From the NCBI GenBank assembly GCA_937880175.1, contig CALFLO010000076.1, forward strand, positions 1 to 64,000: a stretch of 64,000 bases of DNA, read 5' to 3'. Positions 46,412 to 55,368 of the stretch are shown piece after piece (the stretch's first letter is position 1; each line of letters opens with the position of its first letter). Below the pieces are notes generated by a model that was not told the DNA's origin, searched no databases, and saw only the letters and a program-made list of their open reading frames with translations. Position numbers and translations under genes: made by a program. Source of the stretch: an uncultured Gluconobacter sp. (lineage in GTDB: Bacteria > Pseudomonadota > Alphaproteobacteria > Acetobacterales > Acetobacteraceae).

Positions 46412-46815
46412 CAGACGGCTCCCTTGCTGGAAAAACGGGTTTCCTGACGGCGCAGGACGGGGATGGACAGGGCAACCAGAATGCCCAGAAGAGTCGGCCC
46501 GAAGGCACGGGGCAGCAGATCGATCGGGCTGAAGCCGACTTCCCACAGCGCCCACACCCAGGTGTAGGCGAGTGCTCCGAGATACAGGAACGCGCCAAGA
46601 GTGCGCCCCAGAATGATGAAGACACCCGCAGCAACCAGAACAACGCCGCAGATGGCGTAGTAAATGGAGCCACCCAGCATGGCGAGTTTCACACCACCGC
46701 CGACGAAAGCCAGACCGACCAGTGTGATGACGAGCCCCAGAAGCAGGACGAGCCATTCCACAAAAGTCGCATGACGAAAATGCCGGAACATTGCGTTCCC
46801 GGACGAATTAGGCAT
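46411..46815 (-). CDS. sldB: PQQ-dependent polyol dehydrogenase small subunit SldB
   Basis: A 134-residue hydrophobic protein with four or five membrane helices (VEWLVLLLGLVITLVGLAFVGGG, IYYAICGVVLVAAGVFIILG, LGAFLYLGALAYTWVWALWE, LGILVALSIPVLR). It anchors and matures SldA and resembles the membrane domain of glucose dehydrogenase (the GGSIYYAI...G and YTWVWALWEVG blocks). The start at 46815 follows GGAAA; a longer frame to 46854 is possible. It is coupled to sldA by an ATGA overlap. Confidence 0.93.
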   Translation of the reverse strand: MPNSSGNAMFRHFRHATFVEWLVLLLGLVITLVGLAFVGGGVKLAMLGGSIYYAICGVVLVAAGVFIILGRTLGAFLYLGALAYTWVWALWEVGFSPIDLLPRAFGPTLLGILVALSIPVLRRQETRFSSKGAV

Positions 46816-46869
46816 GATTATTTCCTTTCCCGAATGGGAACTGCCTGATTGCAAGATTCAGATTAAATA

Positions 46870-46888
46870 AATGCTCCGGATGAGCATT
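46870..46888 (-). repeat. Hairpin between oprB and sldB
   Basis: Arms AATGCTC and GAGCATT (46870-46876, 46882-46888) with a five-base loop, in the 124-base gap between the OprB stop (46940) and sldB start (46815), both on the minus strand. On the minus strand it is followed by TATTT. It may be a weak terminator of oprB or part of the sldB leader. Confidence 0.45.
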
Positions 46889-46939
46889 ATAAAATGCACA
46901 AATACCGGTTCATATATATTATCTATTTTAGATATTACT

Positions 46940-48499
46940 TCACAGGGTAATTCCAGTTTCAAAATCCAGTATTATTGGATTTTTGTATTTATTTGTTCCG
47001 CCCGTACTCCAGATATACTGCGCACCCGGACGGATCAGCAGCCAGGGTGTCGGGCGCCAACCGTAATTGAGTTCAATCGCGTGTTCACCGGATGGCTTGT
47101 AAATCCCCGTCGCCCCGGTACCCTGCAATTCATGGACCCAGTTCGTCAGCTTCGGACTGACCCACAGCATTTTCATGCCAAGGCTGACCGTATCGTTTGG
47201 CCGGCTGCGAAACGTCCCTTTGCGTGTCAGACCCCAGTCAACGAAATAGGGCGCAACGGAGGTTCGTGGATCGCCCCAAGTGAACGATGCGAAAAACGAC
47301 GTTCCACGGTTCGGATCATTTTCGTCACGCTCCAGCATCCTGTCGAACTGGAACCAGCCGCCAAAACGTCCACGCACCTTGGAAACCGGAGCCGACACCA
47401 GATACTGGGCCGGGATCTCGAAAGTCCCAAGCTGGGAATAGACATTCTTCACTTCTGAAGAATCCCAGTATCCGCCAATTTTCACGTTCGTCTGAAGCGG
47501 GCCACTGTAATCGTCTTTTCCACCCTGATGCCAGACGAGCTGGAACGGAAGAAACGTGCCTGTCGCGCCATGCAGGTTCATTTTCCAGCCGTTATGCGTA
47601 TTGCCGATCGTAGGATCGACGGAATACGCCCCGAACTGGATAGAGTAATGGTCATTCCCTGCCGGATAGAACTTGACCCATGCGCCGGGATGAGCCGTCG
47701 GGTAATAACTGTATCCGGAGTTGAAAGCGATTGACTGCGGCATGCCACAGATCGCATTGCTCTCGAACTGGCAATAGTTGTTCATGCCCCAGTACATGGA
47801 CCATGATTCGAAATCCGTTTCGGCATTCATTTCGCCGACATCAGTGGTTACATATTTGTTCCAGGGCATTTCCCAAGACAGCAGCGACAGCCGCACGGTC
47901 GGAGATCCATAGATTTCCTGTGGACTATCCAGCGCTGGTAGTTTCGCTCCAAGACCAAGACCTGCGCGGGACGTCACCGTAAGGTGAAACAGACCGATCG
48001 AAAGCCCTGTCAGCTTCTTGAGATCGAAATCCACATTGACGCCGACTTCATGGGCATAGCGAACATTCTGCGACGCCCCGCCCATCGGGTTTCCGGCACT
48101 GTCCTGAAAATAATGGCCAGCAATATTGATGCCTTTTCTCGTCAGCCATGTCCTCCACCCGGCCCAGTCTCCCGTCATCGTGCTCTGGGTGAGCCAGTCG
48201 TGAAAGCTGTCAGGAAAAAAGCTGTTCTCTGTTGTATCCGAGGTGCCGGGCACACGCGCGACGCCACCTGCGCCCGGAACAGGCTGCACAAGTAACGGAC
48301 GCGGAGTTACCGTTCTGGTAGGCGCATTTTTTGAAGACGGAGAAAATGATTTTACGCGCTCGTGAACATTTACCGGCTGTACGGCAGATGTTTTGGAGAG
48401 ATCCTGCGCTTCCAGACCACAGGGGATCCACAGAAGTATTAAGGTACTTACATAAATGACCCCTTTTTTACGACCGGGATCGTGAGAGTAGTTCAGCAT
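46940..48499 (-). CDS. oprB: Carbohydrate-selective porin, OprB family
   Basis: A 519-residue outer-membrane protein with a signal peptide (VIYVSTLILLWIPCGLEAQ), then the OprB domain opening with TMTGDWAGWRTWLTRKGINI near 108-127 and DSAGNPMGGASQN. The C-terminus contains NWVHELQGTGATGIYKPSGEHAIELNYGWRPTPWLLIRPGAQYIW, the typical OprB end. It should admit sugars or polyols to the periplasm, where the PQQ dehydrogenases on both sides act. It is about 340 bases downstream of the glucose-dehydrogenase-type gene on the same strand. Confidence 0.9.
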   Translation of the reverse strand: MLNYSHDPGRKKGVIYVSTLILLWIPCGLEAQDLSKTSAVQPVNVHERVKSFSPSSKNAPTRTVTPRPLLVQPVPGAGGVARVPGTSDTTENSFFPDSFHDWLTQSTMTGDWAGWRTWLTRKGINIAGHYFQDSAGNPMGGASQNVRYAHEVGVNVDFDLKKLTGLSIGLFHLTVTSRAGLGLGAKLPALDSPQEIYGSPTVRLSLLSWEMPWNKYVTTDVGEMNAETDFESWSMYWGMNNYCQFESNAICGMPQSIAFNSGYSYYPTAHPGAWVKFYPAGNDHYSIQFGAYSVDPTIGNTHNGWKMNLHGATGTFLPFQLVWHQGGKDDYSGPLQTNVKIGGYWDSSEVKNVYSQLGTFEIPAQYLVSAPVSKVRGRFGGWFQFDRMLERDENDPNRGTSFFASFTWGDPRTSVAPYFVDWGLTRKGTFRSRPNDTVSLGMKMLWVSPKLTNWVHELQGTGATGIYKPSGEHAIELNYGWRPTPWLLIRPGAQYIWSTGGTNKYKNPIILDFETGITL

Positions 48500-48836
48500 A
48501 TATTCAAAGGCTCCCTGCGGCCTCCCCTTCTTCAGAAAAGAAGTCGCAGATCCTAGAAATCAAAAAACCGAACCAAAAAAAATAGGCTGCGCGATGACAA
48601 AAACTGGACAGAAATCCATTAGGAATGGACTTCTGTTCAAGTGGAAAACTAATCTCTTGTTTTACAGGGAGTTATTTACCAGCCCGGCCACCTTCAGATC
48701 TGGGGCTCATCCCCCCTCACTTGTCCGTGTAGGGGGAGAGGTCAAATACCTGTTTTCAGAAGACTGGCTGGCGGGCACAGGCAGGCTGGGCGGAAGCACA
48801 GACTCCCCATATTGGTAAGTCTGTGCTTCCGGTGCT
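48500..48836. other. Intergenic region between the PQQ dehydrogenase and oprB
   Basis: A 337-base gap holding the dehydrogenase terminator hairpin at 48792-48830 and, nearer oprB, an AT-rich promoter stretch. No credible gene is seen. A GGGAG sequence lies 12 bases before the oprB start. Confidence 0.6.
48792..48830 (-). terminator. Stem-loop after the membrane-bound PQQ dehydrogenase gene
   Basis: Perfect 13-base arms GGAAGCACAGACT (48792-48804) and AGTCTGTGCTTCC (48818-48830) lie seven bases past the stop codon. The loop is 13 bases. There is no U-run on the minus strand, so strength is uncertain. Confidence 0.6.
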
Positions 48837-51257
48837 TCAGTTGGGCTGAGAGGCCTGCCCGTCATCCAGGGCATAGGCGAGGATATAGTCGCCCGTTCGT
48901 GTTCCCATGCCGGCATGTCCGCCAGCAGCAATTACGACATACTGCTTGCCATTGATCATGTAAGACATTGGATTGGCCTGACCTCCGGCTGGAAGGCGCG
49001 CGCGCCAGACGATCTTGCCGGTGCTTTCATCAACAGCGCGCAGATAGTCGTCCGCCGTTGCGCCCAGAAAGACGAGGCCGCCCCCGGTCACCATTGTGCC
49101 GCCAATATTGAACATGCCGGTCGGCAAGGGCAGATTGGTGTGCGTCCCGAACGGGCCAGTGTCCCGCGTCGTACCGATCGGGTGCTGCCATACGATTTTT
49201 CGGCTGACGAGATCAATGGCAGTCAGCGTACCCCATGGCGGCGCATCACACGGGACCATGAGCGGGTTCAGCCAGGGATGAACGTAGCCAACATACGGCG
49301 TGCCGTATTGCGGGCCGTAAACGCCACCCTTCACATGCGGTTCGTTGCCGCTGCCATCCCAAGGCGGAACAAAGCCAGCTTTTTCAACGGCACCACGTGG
49401 CGCCATACGGAGCATGAAGGGAATGTAGTTGGCCGTGGAAATGACCAGCTTGTTCACTGGATCGACAGACGCGCCGTTCCAGTCCACGACACCGTCAAAT
49501 GCCGGGTAAACAATGGTTTCCTTCAACTGTGGCGGTGTGAACTGTCCCTGATAGGCTGCCTTGCGGAACTGGATGCGGCACATCATCTGGTCGATCGGGG
49601 TTGCGCCCCACAGATGTTTCTCCGTCAGATCCTTCGGTGAAACGGACGGCAGACCAACCGAGTAAGGCTGCGTCGGTGTCGTCCAGTCTCCCGGAACGGC
49701 ACCCTGCGGTGTTTTCTTTTCCGCCACCTCAGCCACGGGCTTGCCCGTCTCGCGGTTGAGCATGAAGAACTCGCCGCGCTTGGTCGTCTGAACCAGAGCT
49801 GGAATTGTTGAACCATCCGGTCCGGGCAGATCAATCAGAGACGGACCCACCGGAACATCCATATCCCACACGTCATGATGGACGGTCTGGAAATGCCAGC
49901 GCAGTTCGCCCGTCTTTGCGTCCAGCGCAATGATCGAACTGCTGAACTTGTCGTCAAATGGACGACGATGCCCACCAAAATAATCGGGCGGCGCATTACC
50001 AGTTGGTAGGTAGACGAGACCTAGCTTGGGATCGGCTGTATAGACTCCCCACGCATTGGGTGTATCGCGGGTCAGTTCGTCGTTAGGGCCAGGGGTCCAG
50101 GTCTGCGGGTTGTGACCCACATCCCACGCCCAGACGATCTTGCCTGTGACGGGATCAAACGCCCGGACAGCGCCGGAAGGCTCGAACGTCGCCTGATTGT
50201 CGAAAATCCAGCCGCCGGTAATGACGCGGTCACTGATGATCATGGGCGGTGACGTGACGAAGTGGAAACCGTCAGGAACATGCCCCAGATACTGCGTCAG
50301 TGAGATGAATCCGTGTTCTCCGAAATCCTCGCAGGGTTTCCCCGTCCTGGCATTCAGAGCCATCATGCGCGCATCAAGAACCGGTGCGATGATACGCTCC
50401 GGGCACTCTGCGCTCGCCCCTTCAGGCGCCTTGTAATAGGCGACGCCACGGCAGGCGAGATAGACGTCCGGCCCGGTATTGGCCTTGGGGTCATATTTCC
50501 ATTTGATCTTGCCGGTCGCCGCGTCGATGGCCTCAACCCAGCTGTGGCCGGTGCAGACATAGAGGGTATCGTCGACCTTGATGGGGGTGTTTTCGAAGTT
50601 GAACTCATGTCCCCCATCGGTGCCGCCCTGGTCTTCGCCCGCCCGCATGGTGTCACCCGTATGCATGCTCCACGCCAGTTTCAGGTTTTTTACGTTCCCG
50701 GCATTGATCTGCTTGAGCGGAGAGAAGCGGTCCTGACCTTGCGTGCGGCCGTAATACTGCCAGTCCTGATCTGGAACTGACGTATCAGATGCGCCCTCGG
50801 AACTGGACGCCAGTTGTGCAGCACCAGAAATACCGTTTGGCTGTAATGCTGCAATAACCAGAGTGAGGAACGTGACTGCTGTAGCGCCACCCACAGTGAA
50901 GGTCGCGGCACGGGAGACGGGGAAAAGCCTGCCCCGAAACCAGGGCAGAAGGACGAGAAGTCCCAGCACAATGAAGGCGACAAGGCGCGGTTCAAGTTCC
51001 CAGAATGTCAGACGGACTTCTGCCAGTGACCAGACCAGCGTTCCGAAAATCGTGACTGCCACAACCCAGAGCGCAAGACTGCGACGGGTCCAGGCCAGAA
51101 GGGCGCTGGCCGCCAGAGCAAGGCCAGCAATCAGGTAATAAGATGTTCCACCAAGAGAAATAAGTTCTATTCCCCCGATGATGAGCGTCAGGCTCACGAT
51201 AAGGATCAAGCCACTGATGGCCCATGGTCTCGATCCTGTCTGAGTGTCGGTAGACAT
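48837..51257 (-). CDS. Membrane-bound PQQ-dependent dehydrogenase, glucose dehydrogenase type
   Basis: An 806-residue quinoprotein with five N-terminal membrane helices (AISGLILIVSLTLIIGGIEL, YYLIAGLALAASALLA, LALWVVAVTIFGTLVWSL, LVAFIVLGLLVLLPWF, AVTFLTLVIAAL) and a periplasmic beta-propeller. The E. coli mGDH catalytic block VHHDVWDMDVP and the lysine in TTKRGEFFMLNR are present, with NAPPDYFGGHRRPFDDKFSSSIIALD. It oxidises an aldose or cyclitol and reduces ubiquinone. Length and helices fit mGDH, but acetic acid bacteria also have close relatives acting on inositol, quinate or shikimate, so I give no symbol. Confidence 0.88.
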   Translation of the reverse strand: MSTDTQTGSRPWAISGLILIVSLTLIIGGIELISLGGTSYYLIAGLALAASALLAWTRRSLALWVVAVTIFGTLVWSLAEVRLTFWELEPRLVAFIVLGLLVLLPWFRGRLFPVSRAATFTVGGATAVTFLTLVIAALQPNGISGAAQLASSSEGASDTSVPDQDWQYYGRTQGQDRFSPLKQINAGNVKNLKLAWSMHTGDTMRAGEDQGGTDGGHEFNFENTPIKVDDTLYVCTGHSWVEAIDAATGKIKWKYDPKANTGPDVYLACRGVAYYKAPEGASAECPERIIAPVLDARMMALNARTGKPCEDFGEHGFISLTQYLGHVPDGFHFVTSPPMIISDRVITGGWIFDNQATFEPSGAVRAFDPVTGKIVWAWDVGHNPQTWTPGPNDELTRDTPNAWGVYTADPKLGLVYLPTGNAPPDYFGGHRRPFDDKFSSSIIALDAKTGELRWHFQTVHHDVWDMDVPVGPSLIDLPGPDGSTIPALVQTTKRGEFFMLNRETGKPVAEVAEKKTPQGAVPGDWTTPTQPYSVGLPSVSPKDLTEKHLWGATPIDQMMCRIQFRKAAYQGQFTPPQLKETIVYPAFDGVVDWNGASVDPVNKLVISTANYIPFMLRMAPRGAVEKAGFVPPWDGSGNEPHVKGGVYGPQYGTPYVGYVHPWLNPLMVPCDAPPWGTLTAIDLVSRKIVWQHPIGTTRDTGPFGTHTNLPLPTGMFNIGGTMVTGGGLVFLGATADDYLRAVDESTGKIVWRARLPAGGQANPMSYMINGKQYVVIAAGGHAGMGTRTGDYILAYALDDGQASQPN

Positions 51258-51841
51258 TTTACCTCCAATGTGAACGTTGGAATTTCATGGTTTTAGAAAA
51301 TAAAACCGTCAGTATTTATTTCAGGGATTACTCCGTGATTTCTTTCCCAATGCCGCGCTGTATATTTTTGAAAAAAATCTGCCGATAAAATTGAAATAAC
51401 ATACGAAAAAAGCGTTCATATAAATACCTAAATTACCCCTACCTCCTCCCAAAAGAATATGGATAAGATTTAATTTCATTAAAAATAAATAGATATTGAC
51501 GTTTTCATATTATGTATATTTTTGTATTGATGTATTTTCAAAATACGCTCCGCGTTTATTGGTTATGACTTCCATTAAAGGCGCATAGAAAATAAATACC
51601 ATCAATCGATTGTGAATATCAGCTTTGTGATGCCAGTAGAGAAACACGGACGGGTCTCTATTGGGTGTGGAATCTGCTCTTCAGGATTGTTGATCAATGC
51701 TCGAAGGTGTGTTCCGTTAGTCGTGATATGGACTGGCCAAAGCGGATGGCAGGGACAGTCCAACGACAGAGAATGCGTCCGGGCAGTCGTTATCCTTGTG
51801 AGGAAAACACTGATGACGTTCTGAAATTATGGGATTTTTTC
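51258..51841. other. Long AT-rich intergenic region between the PQQ dehydrogenase and the MFS exporter
   Basis: About 580 bases, strikingly AT-rich from roughly 51290 to 51620 compared with the GC-rich surroundings. It carries the promoters of both divergent genes. A short open frame near 51612-51824 lacks any family feature. I see no clear palindrome or RNA gene, but the size and composition are unusual for this compact region. Confidence 0.55.
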
Positions 51842-53356
51842 GTGCAATCCGTCTCCGCTGACATTCCCACCGGCTACCCCCCTTCAACGCGCATCCGTGT
51901 TTTTGCCGGTCTCATTCTGACCATGATCATGGCAGCACTCGACCAGAGCATTGTCTCTACGGCTCTTCCGACGGTCGTAAGTGATCTCGGTGGTCTGGCG
52001 CATATGTCATGGGTGGTGACGGCTTTCATGCTGACATCCACGATTGCTACCCCTCTTTATGGCAAGCTGTCTGACATGTTCGGCAGACGCCCGCTGCTCG
52101 GGTTCAGCATCGGTGCTTTCCTGCTGGCCTCGCTTCTGTGCGGGGTTGCGCAGAGCATGTGGCAGCTGATCCTGTTCCGTGGCTTTCAGGGGATTGGGGC
52201 CGGAGGGCTGATGACGCTGTCGCAGACCGTGATCGGCGACATGGTTTCACCACAGCAGCGCGGCAGATATCAGGGACTGTTTACGGGGGCTTTCGCCGTC
52301 AGCAGTGTGACCGGTCCCTTTCTCGGCGGCGTACTCACCAGCGCCCTGTCATGGCGTTGGGTTTTTCTCGTCAATCTGCCTGTAGGCCTTCTGGCATTCA
52401 CGCTGATCATGTTGAGCCTGCCTTCCTGCGGGGCCGAAAAACGGCCTCGTATCGACTATCTTGGGGCCGGGCTGCTGGGTCTTGCGACAGCGGGTTTCCT
52501 GCTTCTGTTCAATTCGCTCGGAACCGCCCTGTCCTGGACCTCTCCCCTCACCCTGCTCCTTCTGGCCGCCAGCACGGGCATCTTCCTGCTGTTTCTCTGG
52601 CAGGAACGACGCGCGCCCGAGCCACTCGTCAGCCTTGGGCTTCTGCGGATCGCAGATTTTTCCGTTTGCGTGGCGGCAACAGGGATCATGTCCTTTGCCA
52701 TGATGGGCTCGATGATCTTTCTGCCACTTTATTATCAGCTCGTGTTGGGGGAGACCCCTGCAGCATCCGGACTGATGATGCTGCCTCAGGTTGGCACCAT
52801 GATGATCAGTTCGATTCTGGGAGGGTATGTCTCTTCCAGAACGCAGCGCTATGAACTCCTGCTGCTCATCGGTGTCGGGGTCGAATTTCTGGCTCTGGCC
52901 CTGATTGCACTGTGTGCCCGGCACGGCACACCACCGCTGTCATTCCTCCTGAGCCTTGGGTGTCTGGGCGTTGGAATGGGCATCGGAATGCCCAACGCAA
53001 CCGTCATCATCCAGAACTCCGTTCCGGGCAACATGCTGGGGATCGCCACAGCCATGATGGCCTTTATCCGCTCTCTGGGGGGCTCGCTTGGTGTGGCGCT
53101 TTCAGGCGGCGTAATGGCGCTGATGCTGCGAAACAGCCTTAATGCCATGCCGGAGAAAATCGACGTTTCCACATTTCTGGAAAACGGCATGGCGGCAATC
53201 CGCACACTCTCTCCCGCCATGCATGACCAGGTCAGGGCAGCGTACAAAACCTCAATCAGCGCCAGCCTGACAGTCGCGAGCAGCTTTATGTTTCTCGCAT
53301 TCCTGCTGATCGTAGGACTGATGGCACGCAAGAGAATGGCAGCCGCCAGAGGCTGA
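51842..53356 (+). CDS. DHA2-family (14-helix) drug exporter, EmrB/QacA type
   Basis: About 504 residues of a proton antiporter. DHA2 motifs are LDQSIVSTALPTVVSDL near 27-43, the A-motif GKLSDMFGRRPLLGFS near 73-88, RGFQGIGAGGLMTLSQTVIGD and the C-motif SVTGPFLGGVLTSALSWRWVFLVN near 144-168. I prefer the GTG start at 51842 because the upstream extension of the frame is unlike any transporter and GGGA lies seven bases before it; an upstream ATG near 51665 is possible. It may export toxic acids or drugs. The local TetR gene downstream is a candidate regulator. Confidence 0.85.
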   Translation: MQSVSADIPTGYPPSTRIRVFAGLILTMIMAALDQSIVSTALPTVVSDLGGLAHMSWVVTAFMLTSTIATPLYGKLSDMFGRRPLLGFSIGAFLLASLLCGVAQSMWQLILFRGFQGIGAGGLMTLSQTVIGDMVSPQQRGRYQGLFTGAFAVSSVTGPFLGGVLTSALSWRWVFLVNLPVGLLAFTLIMLSLPSCGAEKRPRIDYLGAGLLGLATAGFLLLFNSLGTALSWTSPLTLLLLAASTGIFLLFLWQERRAPEPLVSLGLLRIADFSVCVAATGIMSFAMMGSMIFLPLYYQLVLGETPAASGLMMLPQVGTMMISSILGGYVSSRTQRYELLLLIGVGVEFLALALIALCARHGTPPLSFLLSLGCLGVGMGIGMPNATVIIQNSVPGNMLGIATAMMAFIRSLGGSLGVALSGGVMALMLRNSLNAMPEKIDVSTFLENGMAAIRTLSPAMHDQVRAAYKTSISASLTVASSFMFLAFLLIVGLMARKRMAAARG

Positions 53357-53605
53357 AACAGCTAAGGGAACTGCCCAACAGTGTGGGTCCTGCCCCATGA
53401 CAAAGAAGGCAGATGGCAGGCGTTTTGGTGTGTCATCTTAATGCAAAAGAAACCCCTATCCGAAATAATACGTCAGCCCACCAAACCGGGCTGAAACAAA
53501 AATACCATACAACGTCAGGGATCCTGTTCTTGCGAGACTGAACCGTCTCGTCTACTAAAAGCGTACCATTCTGACAGCTGTCAGGCACCCGCAAGGAGAC
53601 AGGAT
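53357..53605. promoter_or_regulatory. Promoter region of the tetR/RND efflux operon with two dyads
   Basis: Within 249 bases between the MFS and TetR genes lie CTGACAGCTGTCAG, a perfect 14-base palindrome at 53571-53584, and CGAGAC-N6-GTCTCG at 53533-53550. Either could be the operator of the TetR protein encoded 20-70 bases downstream. The remainder shows no gene. Confidence 0.6.
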
Positions 53606-54277
53606 ATGGCGACGAAACGTTATGGAGGACGGCCTGATGCCAGAATGTCAGAAGAGCTCGATGCCCTGATCCTGCAGACGGCCGTGCATCTGTTTGGCGA
53701 ACAGGGATATGCCGCGACCTCCATGGAGCAGATCGCCGCGATCGCCCAGGTTGGCAAACAGACCATCTACCGGCGCCACGCCTCCAAGGAAATACTATTC
53801 AAGACCGTCATTACCGAGCTCGGACAGAACCTTCTCGGCGCAGCGGCTCCCCCGGAAGACATGGTCTCAACGGATCCCCTTCTCGCGCTCAGGCAGACAA
53901 TGCGCATGCTGATTGATCTTGTGTTACAGCCGGAAACCGTTGCTTTGAGCCGGACATTCATCGCCGAGGGATGGCGTTTTCCTGACCTTGTGGAACATGC
54001 AGGTGCTCATATTTTCGAGCCCCTGGAAAATCTCACATTCAAGCTTCTGGGCGAGGTCGAAAAAGCGGGTCTTCTCAACAGCGCCTGCGGTCGCGAGGAG
54101 ACAAGCAGGATGCTTTCCGCGCTCCTGCTGAGCTGGCCCCATCAGCAAAGACTCTTCGGGCGGCAGGTTCTCACAACCGCTGAAGAACGGGATCAGTATC
54201 TCGACCAGACGTGGAACGCCGTCATGAGCGGGATCCTGACCAGTCCCCAATCCCGCGCAGCGGGTATATCCCGATGA
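53606..54277 (+). CDS. TetR-family repressor of the efflux operon
   Basis: A 223-residue regulator. The N-terminal HTH is clear: ILQTAVHLFGEQGYAATSMEQIAAIAQVGKQTIYRRHASKEILFKTVI near 22-69. The C-terminal half has AefR/AcrR-like features (ALSRTFIAEGWRFPDLVEHAG). GAAGG-type AAGGAG precedes the ATG by six bases. It is first in the operon and its stop overlaps the next start, so it is likely self-controlling through the upstream dyads and controls the pump with it. Confidence 0.88.
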   Translation: MATKRYGGRPDARMSEELDALILQTAVHLFGEQGYAATSMEQIAAIAQVGKQTIYRRHASKEILFKTVITELGQNLLGAAAPPEDMVSTDPLLALRQTMRMLIDLVLQPETVALSRTFIAEGWRFPDLVEHAGAHIFEPLENLTFKLLGEVEKAGLLNSACGREETSRMLSALLLSWPHQQRLFGRQVLTTAEERDQYLDQTWNAVMSGILTSPQSRAAGISR

Positions 54278-55368
54278 GGTTTCATGCAGCCAGACTGCCC
54301 CTGATGCTGGGCAGCAGCTTTCTGGTCTTTCTGACGGGCTGTCACAGGAAGACCCCGTCTGTAGATATCCGCCCCGTCCGCTCCATCGTCGTTCAGCCCA
54401 CTGACAGCGCACCCGGGGAGCCTCTGACAGGTCAGGTCTCCCCTCACCGCACCGTCGCCCTGTCGTTCCGCCTGCCGGGGAAGATCATCGAACGAAATGT
54501 CAGCGTCGGCAGTATCGTTCATGCAGGACAGGTTGTGGCCCGGCTGGATGATATGGGAGCGACCCAGACCCTTCAGGCCGCAACGGCAGACGTCGCCGTA
54601 GCAAAAGCCAATCTTGTCCAGATGGAAGCCCTTCGAAAGCGCGCCGCAGCCCTTCTTCCTGTGCAGGCGATCTCACACAATGATTATGATGATGTGATCC
54701 GCCGCTATCACACAGCCCAGAGCACGGTCCAGTCCACTCAGGCCCGCATGGGGATCGCGCAGGACAGTGTGAACCATACGCGCCTGACGGTCGATTCCGA
54801 CGGGATCATCACAGAGCGTCTGGCGGAAGTCGGCGAAGTCATCGCCGCCGGCGAACCGGTTCTGCGCATGGCCCAGAGCGGCGAACGCGACATCCAGTTC
54901 GATATTCCCGCTTCCCTGACGCGCGCCACCGGACTTATGGGAAAAACATTCCCCGTCTGCCTCGATGCCGAGCCTGCGATCTGCACGACGGCAAGACTTT
55001 ATGAACTCGCACCTGATGCCGACCCGCTAACGCGGACTTACCGCGCCAACGCGATTCTACAGTCCCCCCCGGGGGATATGACTTTGGGATCGGTCGTAAT
55101 CGGTCGCATGACACTGACGGATCGCCGGGAGATCAGACTACCTCCCTCGGCTCTGACGGCACAGGACGGCAAACCTGCCGTCTGGGTTCTGGATGCAGGC
55201 ACTTCGACTGTCACCCTGAGGCAGATAGAAATTGCCCGCTACACCGCCAGTGACGTTCTCGTCTCATCCGGTCTGAATGTCGGAGAGCGCGTTGTCACGG
55301 CGGGTGTACAGGCACTCTATCCGGGCCAGAAGGTCACGCTACTGAATGATGCCGATGTCCGGCCCTGA
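54274..55368 (+). CDS. RND efflux periplasmic adaptor (membrane fusion) lipoprotein
   Basis: A 364-residue HlyD/AcrA-like protein. The signal FLVFLTGCHRK has a lipobox (LTGC). Adaptor features are the barrel-lipoyl segment VALSFRLPGKIIERNVSVGSIVHAGQVVARLD near 66-97, an alpha-helical hairpin (ATADVAVAKANLVQMEALRKRA), and VDSDGIITERLAEVGEVIAAGEPVLRMA. The start at 54274 overlaps the TetR stop. It links the inner pump to the outer channel. The last 23 bases overlap the pump gene's 5' end. Confidence 0.88.
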   Translation: MRFHAARLPLMLGSSFLVFLTGCHRKTPSVDIRPVRSIVVQPTDSAPGEPLTGQVSPHRTVALSFRLPGKIIERNVSVGSIVHAGQVVARLDDMGATQTLQAATADVAVAKANLVQMEALRKRAAALLPVQAISHNDYDDVIRRYHTAQSTVQSTQARMGIAQDSVNHTRLTVDSDGIITERLAEVGEVIAAGEPVLRMAQSGERDIQFDIPASLTRATGLMGKTFPVCLDAEPAICTTARLYELAPDADPLTRTYRANAILQSPPGDMTLGSVVIGRMTLTDRREIRLPPSALTAQDGKPAVWVLDAGTSTVTLRQIEIARYTASDVLVSSGLNVGERVVTAGVQALYPGQKVTLLNDADVRP

